Below are positions 22,768 to 33,689 of a stretch of 64,000 nt of DNA, piece by piece. How positions within the stretch are numbered: the stretch's first letter is position 1; each line of letters begins with the position of its first letter. The position numbers were made by a program, and so were the translations under genes. The notes under the pieces were generated by a model that saw only the letters and a program-made list of their open reading frames with translations, was not told the origin of the DNA and searched no databases. Source of the stretch: Epiperipatus broadwayi (Eukaryota; Onychophora; Udeonychophora; Euonychophora; Peripatidae); NCBI GenBank assembly GCA_028023455.1, contig JAQFVV010000030.1:9324876-9388875 (forward strand), given 5' to 3'.

Positions 22768-24036
22768 TCAATTTTCCCACAATTCATTAATTTTTATATT
22801 AGCTGTCTGTCTATTTATCAACTGTTGCTTTTCACTTTTTATTAACATAGCTTCTTTAATTTTGTGTTTATTATTATTTCTTTCAATACACAGAATTTTA
22901 ACTTTATTAAAATCAAAATCAAAACCATAATTACATGTTACATTATGATCAAAAAATACTGATGGTGATACATCATCATTTCTAACATTCTCTTGTCTTG
23001 ATTTTTGCACTCGTTTATATAATAACAAATGCTCCCTTGATCTTTTCTCCAATGTACATCGAGATTCCCCAATATATGCCTTTCCACAAAAACATAGCCA
23101 TTTATATATTGCACAACTTTGATTTAAAATACCACACCTATTTTTTGAATTATTTATTAATCTATTTAAATTAGGAGTAGTATAAAATGCAACTCGACAT
23201 ATATTTTTATATATCTGTTTTATAAATTTAACCTGTTCATTACAAATAAATGGTATTGATATCCAAGTATATTTTATTTTATCAATATCTATAGCATCTA
23301 AAATATTTCTATTATTATTAAACTTAGTAACAATATTATAAATTAATTTATGATCATATCCAACATTTAACAAATCCATAATAAATACATTTATGTTACT
23401 TATTTTATCAGAACTATATTTACATAATTTATTATTCCTAAATAAAAATGATTTTAAACTGGATAATTTATGTTCAATTGGCACATTTGAATACCAAGGA
23501 ATATATCCTCTTTTTTCAATATCTTTTATTACCATACAATAATCTAATTTATTTTTATTACGTGTAACTTTAATATCTAAATACTGAATTGACTTTTTTT
23601 CTTCAAAAGATTTACTCCATTTTAAACCTTCTAAACTATTTAATTCATTGAATAATACATTTATAATATCTAAACTTCCACAAACGAAAACATCATCAAC
23701 ATACCTGTAATAAATTTTAATACCTTGGCAATATATATTAGTATTAAGAATTATATCTTCATATCTTGATACCACAAAACTACATATTTGTGAAACTACA
23801 GGAAGTCCCATAGGCCATCCGTAATCCATTTTATAATAATTTTCATTAAATATAGCATATATATTTTTATCAATAAAATATAATACATCATTTACAAATT
23901 TTACTTTTTTAACATCAACTTTTTTTAACCTTAAAGCATCTAATATAATTTTTATAGATTTTAATCTATCTATTGAACCGTACATCTCACATATATCAAA
24001 TGTACAAATACTATCATTATTATTAATATTAATATA
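22768..24036 (-). CDS. PLE reverse transcriptase/GIY-YIG protein, 5'-truncated
   Basis: This is the best-preserved protein in the window, 405 residues from the first ATG at 23,985. The frame stays open upstream into motif A (TFDICE before MYGSIDR). The first ATG is therefore internal and not the native start. Counting from that ATG, motif B GLPVVSQICSF lies at 60-70, the catalytic YVDD at 95-98, and the GIY-YIG domain at about 291-370 with IYKW, AYIGES (303-308) and the EKRSREH arginine region (313-319). The protein would copy element RNA from a nick made by its own nuclease. Lacking the N-terminal RT fingers it is not autonomous, yet it has no internal stop, so the insertion is fairly young. 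Confidence 0.9.
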   Translation of the reverse strand, partial: YININNNDSICTFDICEMYGSIDRLKSIKIILDALRLKKVDVKKVKFVNDVLYFIDKNIYAIFNENYYKMDYGWPMGLPVVSQICSFVVSRYEDIILNTNIYCQGIKIYYRYVDDVFVCGSLDIINVLFNELNSLEGLKWSKSFEEKKSIQYLDIKVTRNKNKLDYCMVIKDIEKRGYIPWYSNVPIEHKLSSLKSFLFRNNKLCKYSSDKISNINVFIMDLLNVGYDHKLIYNIVTKFNNNRNILDAIDIDKIKYTWISIPFICNEQVKFIKQIYKNICRVAFYTTPNLNRLINNSKNRCGILNQSCAIYKWLCFCGKAYIGESRCTLEKRSREHLLLYKRVQKSRQENVRNDDVSPSVFFDHNVTCNYGFDFDFNKVKILCIERNNNKHKIKEAMLIKSEKQQLINRQTANIKINELWEN

Positions 24037-24089
24037 CTACTCCTAATTTAAATAGATTAATAAATAATTCAAAAAATAGGTGTGGTATT

Positions 24090-24447
24090 TTAAATCAAAG
24101 TTGTGCAATATATAAATGGCTATGTTTTTGTGGAAAGGCATATATTGGGGAATCTCGATGTACATTGGAGAAAAGATCAAGGGAGCATTTGTTATTATAT
24201 AAACGAGTGCAAAAATCAAGACAAGAGAATGTTAGAAATGATGATGTATCACCATCAGTATTTTTTGATCATAATGTAACATGTAATTATGGTTTTGATT
24301 TTGATTTTAATAAAGTTAAAATTCTGTGTATTGAAAGAAATAATAATAAACGCAAAATTAAAGAGCTATGTTAATAAAAAGTGAAAAGCAACAGTTGATA
24401 AATAGACAGGCAGCCAATATAAAAATTAATGAATTGTGGGAAAATTG
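24090..24447 (+). pseudogene. PLE GIY-YIG endonuclease fragment
   Basis: Encodes CGILNQSCAIYKWLCFCGKA, then YIGESRCTLEKRSREH and FFDHNVTCNYGFDF, identical in large part to the minus-strand protein. A single-base deletion near 24,362 (AAAGAGCT where the partner has AAAGAAGCT) shifts the frame and ends the reading frame at 24,374; the sequence for LINRQ and NELWEN is still present out of frame. No RT on this arm. Confidence 0.88.
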
Positions 24448-24507
24448 ATGTATGACGTATTACTTTTGTTTACATTTGTAACGGTTTTTTCTAATACAAT
24501 TTGAGTC

Positions 24508-24547
24508 TAGTTGACAACGACTACATAGATAGTTGAAAGTACTTCTA
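24508..24547 (+). ncRNA. Hammerhead-like PLE tail motif (best P1 example)
   Basis: TAG, core TTGACAA, one extra C, stem II GACTA/TAGTT around CATAGA, then GAAAG-TA-CTT and CTA. Read as a type I hammerhead: stem I UAG/CUA, U3 pairs A8 in place of the usual C3-G8, G12AAA intact, stem III A15.1-U16.1 and G15.2-C16.2 with a two-base loop, H17 is U. No cleavage evidence is available from sequence. Confidence 0.5.
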
Positions 24548-24654
24548 TTAAATTGGTATATATTTGTTTAAAATATTGTTACTGTATTAATTATTGTATT
24601 GTTTTGAATAATTATATATATTTTATTATAATTGGAATACAGACATTGATTAAT

Positions 24655-24655
24655 A

Positions 24656-24691
<36 letters not shown>

Positions 24692-24715
24692 ATGTATATA
24701 TATATATATATTGTC
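24655..24715. repeat. (TA)n microsatellite, interrupted
   Basis: TA run with a short ATCAATG interruption near 24,690, just outside the PLE palindrome. Confidence 0.9.
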
Positions 24716-24902
24716 AAATATATACTGCCCAAAGTGCTATAGTCGCAAAATAATAACACTTGATTAAAATATGTGATAACTTATTGCTTATCATTCTCTT
24801 AATAAAATTTTGATTTTAAAACTTCACTGTAAACCTTCATTAGCATTTATTTTATAAAGATACATAATATGCTACATTAATGCTTTTCTAAATATCTCAT
24901 TG

Positions 24903-25130
24903 AAAAAAATAAAAGACTGAAGTGGAGTTGGGCTATTGAAATATTAAATTAGATTCCAAGAGATTGTAAAATACCCAGAAAAGAGACCACATGTGAGATA
25001 GTCGATGAAATAAGAAAGTGTGCAGGGGGTGATGTAGAGAAGAGAAGCTAAAGATTAAAGAAGATAGATTGAACTTGGAGAGACCTTCATCCTACAGTGG
25101 ATTGATAATGGTTGATGATGATGATAATAT
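24903..25130 (+). mobile_element. RTE-type LINE, 3' end fragment (copy 1)
   Basis: Encodes the end of an RTE polyprotein: KWSWA, IPRDCK, then DEIRKCAGGDVEKRS, then the 3' bases CAGTGGATTGATAATGG and a (GAT)n-like tail. It matches 29,551-29,740 (minus) and 31,975-32,228 (plus). In RTE elements this C-terminal block follows the RT and precedes a short trinucleotide tail. Twenty-odd bases corresponding to the GHSVRTDG segment are deleted here. Confidence 0.8.
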
Positions 25131-27124
25131 ATAATCAAATAATTTATTGTCATTTGGTAACTCACAAAAAGTTTGAGAACTGAAATAATACCTGGGCTGC
25201 AATCTAAAGTTCTTCAATAGCAGAGTCTATTATTTTAAAACTAACAAGCAACACAGGATTAATTTTTAAAAAATAAAACAAAATTCTGTGAATGTTTCTG
25301 ATATGTAAATTCATAAGTGTACAATGTAATTTCATAGTATGAGTTGCTGAGAATCAACATACAGATGTAATCAGCCATAATAAGTTATATTGAGAGCAAT
25401 TGATACAGAAACAGCATATCATTCATAAATGGTACAGAAAATTTGGGAATGCATCCAGATGGTGGCACTCATTATCATCAATCCCAGAATCAATGCATCA
25501 AATTTTAAAAGTACTAATAATATCACGAGGAAAGAATATGAGGAACCTGAGAGATCAACACAAAACTAACTATAAGTTCAAGTAATTATAAGTTCACCAG
25601 TATTATAAAATAGTAATAATCATTCACCATCATGAATGATCAACAACAAAAATAAATCAACAGTCACTCTTGTGACTGGATTTGAAATGGGTCTACTATA
25701 GACCAGGCTAATTATTTATCCCTTGCCAGCTTGAGGCAGATTAATTTAGACAATAATTATCAGGATTGCATAGACTTAGATGATAATTCATAAGAATACA
25801 ACAATTAAAAAATTATTCTGGAATACTAAAACATGCTAATCATCATCAATGCTTTGGCCACTTAATACCATTGATGTACTGGTCAACTATAAACTTAATT
25901 CTTAATAAATACCAAACTAAATAAAATATAGTGCATGACTTTAAATGATATCTCCTTTTAGTCAATCCAGTATCATTATCAACTGGGTGTCCATAAAGAC
26001 TAAATTTAAACCCTTTTATATAAGCAGACTGTTATGCTAAAATCTAGTTTAGAAACAAAAACTCTATAACTGTTATTGTGAACAAGAGATATAATACAGA
26101 GTATAATAATTTATAATAGTAGGATTAAATAAATTCACTGGAATAACTTTATCAATGAAATATCAATTTATTAATAACAATTAAAATGAAATTAAGATCT
26201 TCTGAATATGCCATAAATATAAATTCAGCATTTTGATTTTGATTAATACACAAAAACAGCTTTCATATTGTGATTTACAAATGTGTTCCAATAGGTTACA
26301 TAAAACACACACAGGAGTGTGGTATAATAATTTATAAATATATTTAAAATGCCATAAACCTATAAATAAAATTATTTTTTAATTATAATGACTGGTTTAA
26401 CATATATGAGTTTACATGTTACTCATCCACACAAGCATATGCATGTGCTGTAACATATGGGAATTGTCATATAATAATAAAAAATATGCTACCACATTTT
26501 AATAATACTTAAATAACTGATTTAACATATATGTGTGTGCACATAAATATGTGTGCACACAATGGCATTTATAAAAAATAAACCTTTTTCTCAACACACA
26601 ATTAACTCAATGTAAAAAACATAAAATGCACATCTATATATGCAGTCAGATATGCTATATAATAATTTAAAATTAACATGTTCAAATTGTCAAAGACATA
26701 TAAAAATTCAATTCATTTTTAATAATACATAAATACAAACATATGATGTGTGTATGTGTAAAAAAATAGATGATATGAATTAAAGCTATTAATTAGCCAC
26801 TCTTCTTTTTTTATGGTAAGTAAATGTTTTTTTCTTAAAAAAGAAAAAAAAACTATTATTGTTTGGAAAATTACATATTAAATTCAGGTCCTTGCAGCCT
26901 CATTTTCAATATTGAAAATAAAAGATATTTGGAGTTTTCCTGTCTTTTTTTATAAACAATATTGGGAACAAATAATTTTCTAAGTGCCAATATCATTAAT
27001 TAATTTCTTTCCATGTTTTATTTCTAGTTGACAAGTCATTTACTTTAAAAAAAAAATTAATTAAAAATTTTAAATGTCACTTTAAGATATTATTTAAAAT
27101 ACAATCATTCTCAATATATATATC
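25131..27124. other. A+T-rich DNA without recognised gene
   Basis: No domain-bearing frame. A CAGTCACTCTTGTGACTG hairpin sits at about 25,660-25,680 but has no repeat partner here. Confidence 0.5.
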
Positions 27125-27500
27125 ACAACCTACCAGCTGTACTTTACATATATCAAGCAGTATCTTTAACTGTGCCTTTATGCATATAGATAAAACAGTA
27201 TATGTATAAACTAATTTTTCAACAAGCTGATGGGCTCTCTGGGTAAGCTAGTCCTTTATAACCAATAGACTGACTTTTTGTCATCATCAGACAAAGATAT
27301 ACTGTCTAATACATATATATGGGCTATGGAGAACAAAGAAAACAGGCTCTTTACCTCCATATGAATCCAAACTCTACCATAGTGAACTACTAGCAGCAGC
27401 TGGACTTCCACTCTCTTGCTTTCAGTTATAATTTCTGGTAACTGTCATAATCTGTAAAACTGTAAAAACTCTTCTCTAATCTTTTTTCAAACCTTTTATA
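27125..27500 (+). repeat. Dispersed repeat family B, copy 2 (diverged)
   Basis: Loose match to 5,095-5,540 in the same orientation (AAGCTAGTCCTTTATAA, CTCTTTACCTCCAT, and following blocks). Function and class unknown. Confidence 0.4.
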
Positions 27501-28172
27501 GTCAGGGTGGAAAAAATACAGTAACTAAAACTAAGTTTTCACTATCTTGAATAAAAAAAGTTAATGACTCTTTTCAATTCCCTTTAATTCTTTGAAAAAC
27601 AACTTTGTAGCATTTTTATCAAAATATGTTATTCACACTTTAATTATACAAATTTGTTAAACAAAATAGATAGTGAAATTTTATAATCATCAGTATATCT
27701 ATTGTAACATAAAAATATGCTTCTTTTAGTTTCAAAATCAGAATTAATAAAATATTAATTAGATAAATGTTTAATTTATAATTTAAAAAATTTTTAATTC
27801 AAAATTATTTAATCCTTAACTGTTAATCCAGTGTACTATAGAAAATAATTACAAAAAATTTGTGTTTATTTCTATTTTTTCTTTCAACTTTACCGGTCTG
27901 AAAAATTTCATGCTTGCAAACTGATAGAAACTTTTTGCATAAACACTTGGAGTCAGTGTTTAGATCTAGTTTCTAGCTCTATCCTTCACTGGTGATAGCA
28001 AATCAGCTTGAAATCAGCTGATCTGAGGGTGGGCAAAATGAAAGAGATAGTGAATTCTGACTCTTTTGTCGTTTATGTAAACAAACGTACGCTTGGTCGG
28101 TGTTTTTGGTAAAACGCCATCTATTGATCATAAATACAAGTGACAGCAAGTTAACATGATTAAAACTTGTTT
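27501..28172. other. A+T-rich spacer, nothing recognised
   Basis: A slightly G+C-richer patch at 27,950-28,140 has no open frame and no repeat partner in the window. Confidence 0.5.
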
Positions 28173-28174
28173 TT

Positions 28175-28252
28175 GTTTTTCATATATATATATATATGCA
28201 CACACACTATTATGTTTTTCATATATATATATATATGCACACACACTATTAT
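28175..28252 (+). repeat. Perfect 39-bp tandem duplication
   Basis: Two back-to-back copies of GTTTTTCATATATATATATA followed by TATGCACACACACTATTAT. Confidence 0.92.
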
Positions 28253-28429
28253 GTTGTTGAATACCATGAACACAAAACCATCACAATATGAATAGTTATA
28301 ATTATATGTTGGACTATTTCTATCATCTAATACTAGTTGTTAAATATCTTTAGACAATTCAAACCTTATTTAAACTTTTTAAACATTCAACTATTAATAA
28401 GAGCTCACTGATTAGTATATAGCACAATG

Positions 28430-28660
28430 TTTTGAGGGTTATTATTCTACTCTGTTTATCATCTGCAACTGGTTTGATGAGTATCAGTACTAGCATGGGA
28501 ATTGAACCAGAAAACTTTAAATTTGTAAATATTGAATTTAAGGGTACCTAAGTAACAATTGAATCTATTTGAAAAGTTTAAATAAAGTTTAAATTTTTCT
28601 ATACATTTAACAATTAATATTAGACAATGGAAAATTCCAATATATAAATAAAACCAAAAT
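28430..28660. repeat. Dispersed repeat family D, copy 1
   Basis: The CAGTACTAGCATGGGAATTG block resembles CAGTACCAGCATAGAAATC at 48,400. The AACAATTGAAT and TTTAAATAAAGTT and AAATTTTTCTA blocks with the following bases (28,550-28,650) match 48,795-48,895. Non-coding. Class unknown. Confidence 0.55.
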
Positions 28661-29550
28661 ACTACCATCACAAACATTCAGTCAAAAATATGAAGAAGCT
28701 CCAGGGTCACATTATTGTTATTATGCATATGTAATGGTGCTGAGGTTAAGACAAAATAGATTGTAAATAAACATGTATGTTATTGTAATCATTACTCCTA
28801 GAGATTGTTAATACAAATAAAACAATGAGATTAATCTAGAAACTACCATCAACTCAAGTTTACATTTGCCAATTTTCCATTTATTTTTTGCTGGGATTTT
28901 CCATTGGCAACACTGGTCCACTCTAGAACTTTTATGCAGAAATTTGTATATTTACCAATACCTTACCAATTCCTTGTAATAAAGATAAAAATGTAAATAT
29001 TTTCTGGATGTTGCATAATAATTTTATAATGACTTCTGATACTTTCCAGTAATTTTTTTAATTATATTGTTATAGTAGTAATTGTAAATAGTTTTGCAAT
29101 CAGAACTTCACCTATTTTAGATTTTGGATATTCTGTGATACCACTCATCTTTCAGCTTTGTTATTCTGTTTAACATAAGAATTGGCTTAATATACATTTT
29201 TCTTAGATCTTATTATAACTTTTCACTTTTTAATATAAGTGGTTACAAAGTTGGACAACTTGCCTATTTAACACAATGTTACTAATTTTTGAGTAAAATA
29301 ATCTTAATATTGATTGGTAATGCCAAATCACTTTCCAAACATTATGTTTTTATCAGCAATGTTATCTTATAAATAAAGTCTAAATTTCAAACAGCACAGA
29401 TTTATCTTTACTCACAAGATATTTTTTTTTTATCTGTATGTGCTAATATCCTTTCTATCATATAATAATAATAATAATAGATACATGAAACAACATCAGT
29501 GAATGGAAAAAAAATTCCTAAAATGTATTCATATAAATAAACACACATAT
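28661..29550. other. A+T-rich DNA without recognised gene
   Basis: Nothing beyond short simple runs (TAA)n at 29,461-29,479. Confidence 0.5.
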
Positions 29551-29740
29551 ATCATCATCATCATCATCAACCATTATCAATCCACTGCAGCATAAAGCTC
29601 TCTCCAAATTCAATCCATCTTCTCTGATCTTTAGCTTTTCTTCTCTACATCACCCCTGCACAATTTCTTATTTCATCCATCTATCTCACATGTGGTCTCT
29701 TTCTGGTTCTTTTACAATCTCTTGGAATCCATATATAAAT
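29551..29740 (-). mobile_element. RTE-type LINE, 3' end fragment (copy 2)
   Basis: The reverse complement ends CAGTGGATTGATAATGGTTG followed by (ATG)n, identical to the 3' end of the 24.9 kb copy, and encodes the same GDVEKRS-type C-terminus upstream. The (ATC)n tract at 29,551-29,568 is the trinucleotide tail. Confidence 0.8.
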
Positions 29741-30284
29741 GTATATTTAAATAAGTATATAAATACATAGTAAAAATCCATTCTAACATAAAAAATGAAA
29801 TCAAAATTATATTACATAAAATATAGGATTGCATTATCATGAAATTAATAAAAAACAAATAAAGTTTTAATGTTTATCTACTATCACTATGCACAAAAAA
29901 ATGTTTTCGTTTTGTACTTATTATTTCAAATAAACATGCACATATGATTGTAATACTAATAAAATTCATAGAATGTCTTTTAAAATTTATTCTGTCTGCC
30001 ATTGTTACTTTTATATGATACTTTCACCAATAGATAAATTAGTGATGAAATATTTGCCTTTGAGCTTTCAAAATTGTAAAAAAAAAAAACAATTTAATAA
30101 ACAATTTTAATAATAGGTAAATCTAAATTTTGTCCTTAAAATAGTTTATTTTCTCTAGATGTTATATTCTCTTTACAAAGCAAATAATTTACACAGTATT
30201 TTTTTATTTTTTCATTCATATAGTATTGTCTCAATAGAAAAATAACTGATATATTTTTAAAAACTGCAACAAAGATAGCTGGTA
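29741..30284. other. A+T-rich spacer, nothing recognised
   Basis: No supported feature. Confidence 0.5.
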
Positions 30285-32232
30285 GGGGAAAAAATCAGCA
30301 ATTGACAAGTAAAACTTTTACTGAGACTAGAAAATTTATGAAAAAAAAAGGAATATAAAAAATATAAAAATGATATATTAAGAAGGATTGAATATCTAAA
30401 ATTTTGTAAAATGGTACAAAAAAGAGTTGATAATGATATAAGAAAGTATAATTGTGTACTAGCAAGAAATGCTATAGAAGAAAAGTCTCAAGAGTGTAAA
30501 ACAATATTTTTGGTGTTGGTATGAAACTTATTTTTGCTGTAATAAAAAAAGATATAAATATTATTAAAGAAAATGATAACATCATGAAATGTGTAGAAAT
30601 GTTCTATCAAGGTAATAAAAAAAAGTATCTTCTTCAACTATTATATCTTCTGAATTGCCCAGGATTTTAAATGAAAAAATGAGACATGCAATTAAATGTA
30701 TGAGCAGTAAGCTTAAGATTATGATGGAATTATAGTCAAAGAAGTAGATAAAGAAATATTTTTTTGGCAAAGTTATATACCAAATGTCTAAATAATAAAG
30801 ATGTACCAGATGATTGGAAGAATGCAGTATTAATATTAATATTTAAAAAAGGTCATAAAGAAGATATTAGAAATTACAGCTCTATCTAGTCTTTTATCAG
30901 TTCTGTACAAAATTTTTACCAAGATAAATACAACTTGCCTATAGAAAACTTTGGATTTTAATCAACCAAAAGAACAAGCTGATTTAAAATGATTTTAATA
31001 TAATGGATCATATCAAGTATTGAAAGAAGTTGAGTTGCCATTTTGTTTTGCATTTGTTGATTATGAAAAAGCATTTGATTCTCAGCAACACACAGATCCA
31101 GGATATTGTCATAATCTGAAGATTATTTATAAAAATGCAACAATACAGGAAAATTAACATTATAATGGGTCAATTAAAAAAGTGTGTGACAATATGACCC
31201 CATATCTCCAAAACTTTTTATAGTAATGCTGCAAGAATAATATTTGTTTTTTTATTGATTTGTTGTATCTAGTGTCTATGATTTTAATTAATTTTGTAAA
31301 AAAAAGAGTAAATAAGTGTAACCAATGTTTTTCTGTACAAAGAATAAATAAAGGACCTTTGAAACATAAAATGGGAAGCTAAAGGAACAAAAATAAATAA
31401 AGATTAATTAAGTCATCTAGATGTTTTTATTAAGAATTTAATAATCCCAGATTATACATATTTTAATTTGTTAGAAAGCTTTATATTACAATTGTTTCAA
31501 ATATTCTAATTCATATTTTCTAGTATAAAATAACTTCCCTATTTTGCTGATAATATAGTTGTTTTTGCAAATAATGCTTTACACCTTTAGGAAATGTTGA
31601 AAGTTATCAAATGAAAGTACAAAAGTGGGACTAAAGGTAAACATTAAAAAGATTAAAGTATTGTTCAATGGATTTTTTCAAAAGATAGAAATAAAGATTG
31701 ATAATGATGAGGAAGAAGAAGTTAACAACTACAAATACTTTGATCAGATTACTATGTGAAATGGAAAAACATAATGAATAAAATTAATCATAGAATTAAA
31801 CTTAGTTGGGAGTGCCTTTGATAGAAATAATTTAATATTAAAAGGAAATATGCCAGAGACTTCAGACCATTCAAAGAAGTATGGAAAGATGCATGTTAGA
31901 AGTAACAGGAAGTGATCAAAAATGCAATACAAGGATAAGAGAACAAACAGCTGTTACTGACATCACTGAAAGAATAAAAAAACAGAAGTGGAGTTGGGCT
32001 GGACACAGTGTTAGAACAGATGGTAATTGATGGACAATTAAAATTTTAAACTGGGTTCCAAGAGGTTGTAAAAGACCAAGAAAAAGACCACATATAAAAT
32101 GGATGGATAAAATAAGGAAGTGGATGGGGTATGTGAAGAAGAGAGGCTAGAGATCAGAGAAGATGGATTGAACTTGAAGAGATTTTCAGCCTGCAGAAGA
32201 ATTATAATGCCTAAAATGATGATGATAATGTA
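30285..32232 (+). mobile_element. RTE-type LINE, long degenerate copy (copy 3)
   Basis: Runs from the linker before the RT to the 3' end (GAAGATGGATTGAACTTGAA, then GATGATGATGATAATG). The 5' endonuclease region is missing or unrecognisable. Dense stops and frameshifts indicate an old insertion. The PLE palindrome starts about 90 bases downstream. Confidence 0.82.
30400..32180 (+). pseudogene. RTE reverse transcriptase pseudogene
   Basis: Readable pieces in order: CKMVQKRVDNDIRKYN (30,400-30,455), a GMKLIFAVIKKDINIIKEN-like linker (about 30,520-30,580), DVPDDWKNAVLILIFKKGHK (about 30,800-30,860), motif A FVDYEKAFDS (about 31,052-31,083), motif C YFADN (31,540-31,554) where active elements have FADD, then SMERCMLEVTGSDQK, REQTAVTDITERIKKQKWSW and AGHSVRTDG. 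This order and these motifs are those of RTE-clade LINEs. The second catalytic aspartate of motif C is replaced by asparagine, and the frame is broken many times. Confidence 0.85.
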
Positions 32233-32319
32233 ATAGTAATGTACCTTCATTATAAAAAGTTATAAAAAGGTACTAAAGATCAATGTTTTTAATATATATA
32301 CCAAAATGACATAGCCTTC

Positions 32320-33685
32320 CCATCATTCACTTCAAAACCCAACTTTCTTTAACATCAAATGATGTCTTTGTGAGATTGATGGCCTTGATTTGAAAATAAT
32401 GTATCATCAAAGTTTCTTTTACTCTTATTTTCAATTCATTTATTTTATAAAGGATAATTCTGCATTGTCAAATAATATTTTATGACTTGTATTCAATTCA
32501 TGAATATACAAAGCTGAGTTATATTTATTTTTAGCTCTACTCTTTCATTAAGACTTAATTTACTCTGGCCTATATAAATTTTATGACAATTATAGGAAAT
32601 CTTATAAACTATTTCAGGAATAGATTTGCAAATAATTAACTGTTTTGAATGATTTAGTAATGAAATTTAAATGTATGCTTTTCTTTCAGGCCACTTTCAC
32701 ACTATTCAATAAAAAAACTTCTTATAAATAAATGTTCTAATTGATGACTTATATGGCAAAGAGATAAATTCTTCATTCTCACTAACAATTAAATCTTTAA
32801 TACTAACAGATTTATAGATGTTTTTATAAAAGATAATTTTCCTAATAAATTCATGATTATATCTTAACTCAATATAGTCAGAAGCAAATTGACTCCTCTG
32901 AATATATCTATTATTTTCAAAATCATTAAGCCTTCTATACCTATAACAAAAATTCAATAAAGACAGTCTCTTATGAGTAAAAGGTTGATAACTATCTGGC
33001 CTTATCATATTTCTTACATTTTTTTCTTTAATGAAATGACTACAAAATAAAATGTTATCAACTTTATCAGCACTTAAATCTAACAATTTTAACTTTACAA
33101 ATTTCAACTGGATTCTGTCTCAATAGTAAATTTAATATTAGAATCAAAAGTGTTCAATCTATCAAAAAAAATTCTTCAATTTATCCTCCTGTATAAAGAA
33201 CAAACAGCCATCAACATACCTAACAAAGAATTTTAAAGAAATAGAAAATTATCATTAACACTACTCTCTAAAAAAGTCAATATAGACAGAGTATATTAAA
33301 GGAAAAATAACCTAACCAATAATGCAACCCTCTTTTATTTTATAAAACACATCATAACACACAAAATACATGGAATCCTCCAATAATTATAGCAAATCAT
33401 AAATGACCTTAATCTTATTTGCAGAAAAATATTCAAATTTCTTCAAAACATCAGGAAACACATTAATATTTCTTATCCTGTCAACTTACTGACACATATT
33501 TTCAATATCTAAACTACTAAAAACACAATCTTTTTTAAAACAAATTCATTAATTTTATATGTTTCAAAAAAGATACACAAAATTGACCATAATTTATATA
33601 ATTCTTAAAAAACATTGTAAGAAATGTTGAAAGTGACTTTTAAGATTCTCTTCAATTTGAAATCTCATAAGAATAATTTTCTTTT
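32320..33685 (-). mobile_element. Penelope-like element, minus arm of a 2.7 kb palindrome (family P2)
   Basis: Mirrors 33,690-35,035: the TTTATATAGGTCAGAGTAAA region of the GIY-YIG domain on the right has its inverse at about 32,555-32,580 on the left, and the RT region is mirrored at 33,180-33,240 and 34,120-34,170. The arms are of nearly equal length and meet near 33,685. The element family differs from the P1 copies in protein sequence. Both 3' ends point outward. Confidence 0.85.
32706..33245 (-). pseudogene. PLE RT fragment and connector, minus arm (family P2)
   Basis: A 133-residue frame (32,706-33,107) covers the RT thumb/connector (for example FCSHFIKEKN, YRYRRLNDFENNRYIQRSQF). Just upstream, after a frame break near 33,115, the motif C region reads LKFFVRYVDGCLFF, so the second catalytic Asp of YVDD is Gly. 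Downstream the GIY-YIG domain on this arm is only fragmentary (32,540-32,620). Confidence 0.75.
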
Positions 33686-33689
33686 TAAG

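Larger units (their letters stand above)
22604..24037 (-). mobile_element. Penelope-like element, minus copy (family P1)
   Basis: Minus-strand PLE truncated at its 5' end within RT motif A (about 24,037). It holds the RT palm, the connecting region, GIY-YIG and a 170-base 3' tail ending at a (TA)n tract. Its first 600 bases from the 3' end are mirrored at 24,038-24,620, so the pair is head to head with outward tails. Confidence 0.92.
24038..24620 (+). mobile_element. Penelope-like element, inverted partial copy (family P1)
   Basis: The first 40 bases match the reverse complement of about 23,140-23,180, and the match continues to the outer end where ATTATTGTATTGTTTTGAAT mirrors 22,606-22,626. 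Identity is very high, so both arms arose together or one templated the other. Contains the GIY-YIG C-terminal half and the tail motif. Confidence 0.92.

Noticed and set aside
29551-29580. Independent (ATC)n microsatellite
   Set aside because: It is the trinucleotide tail of the minus-strand RTE fragment.
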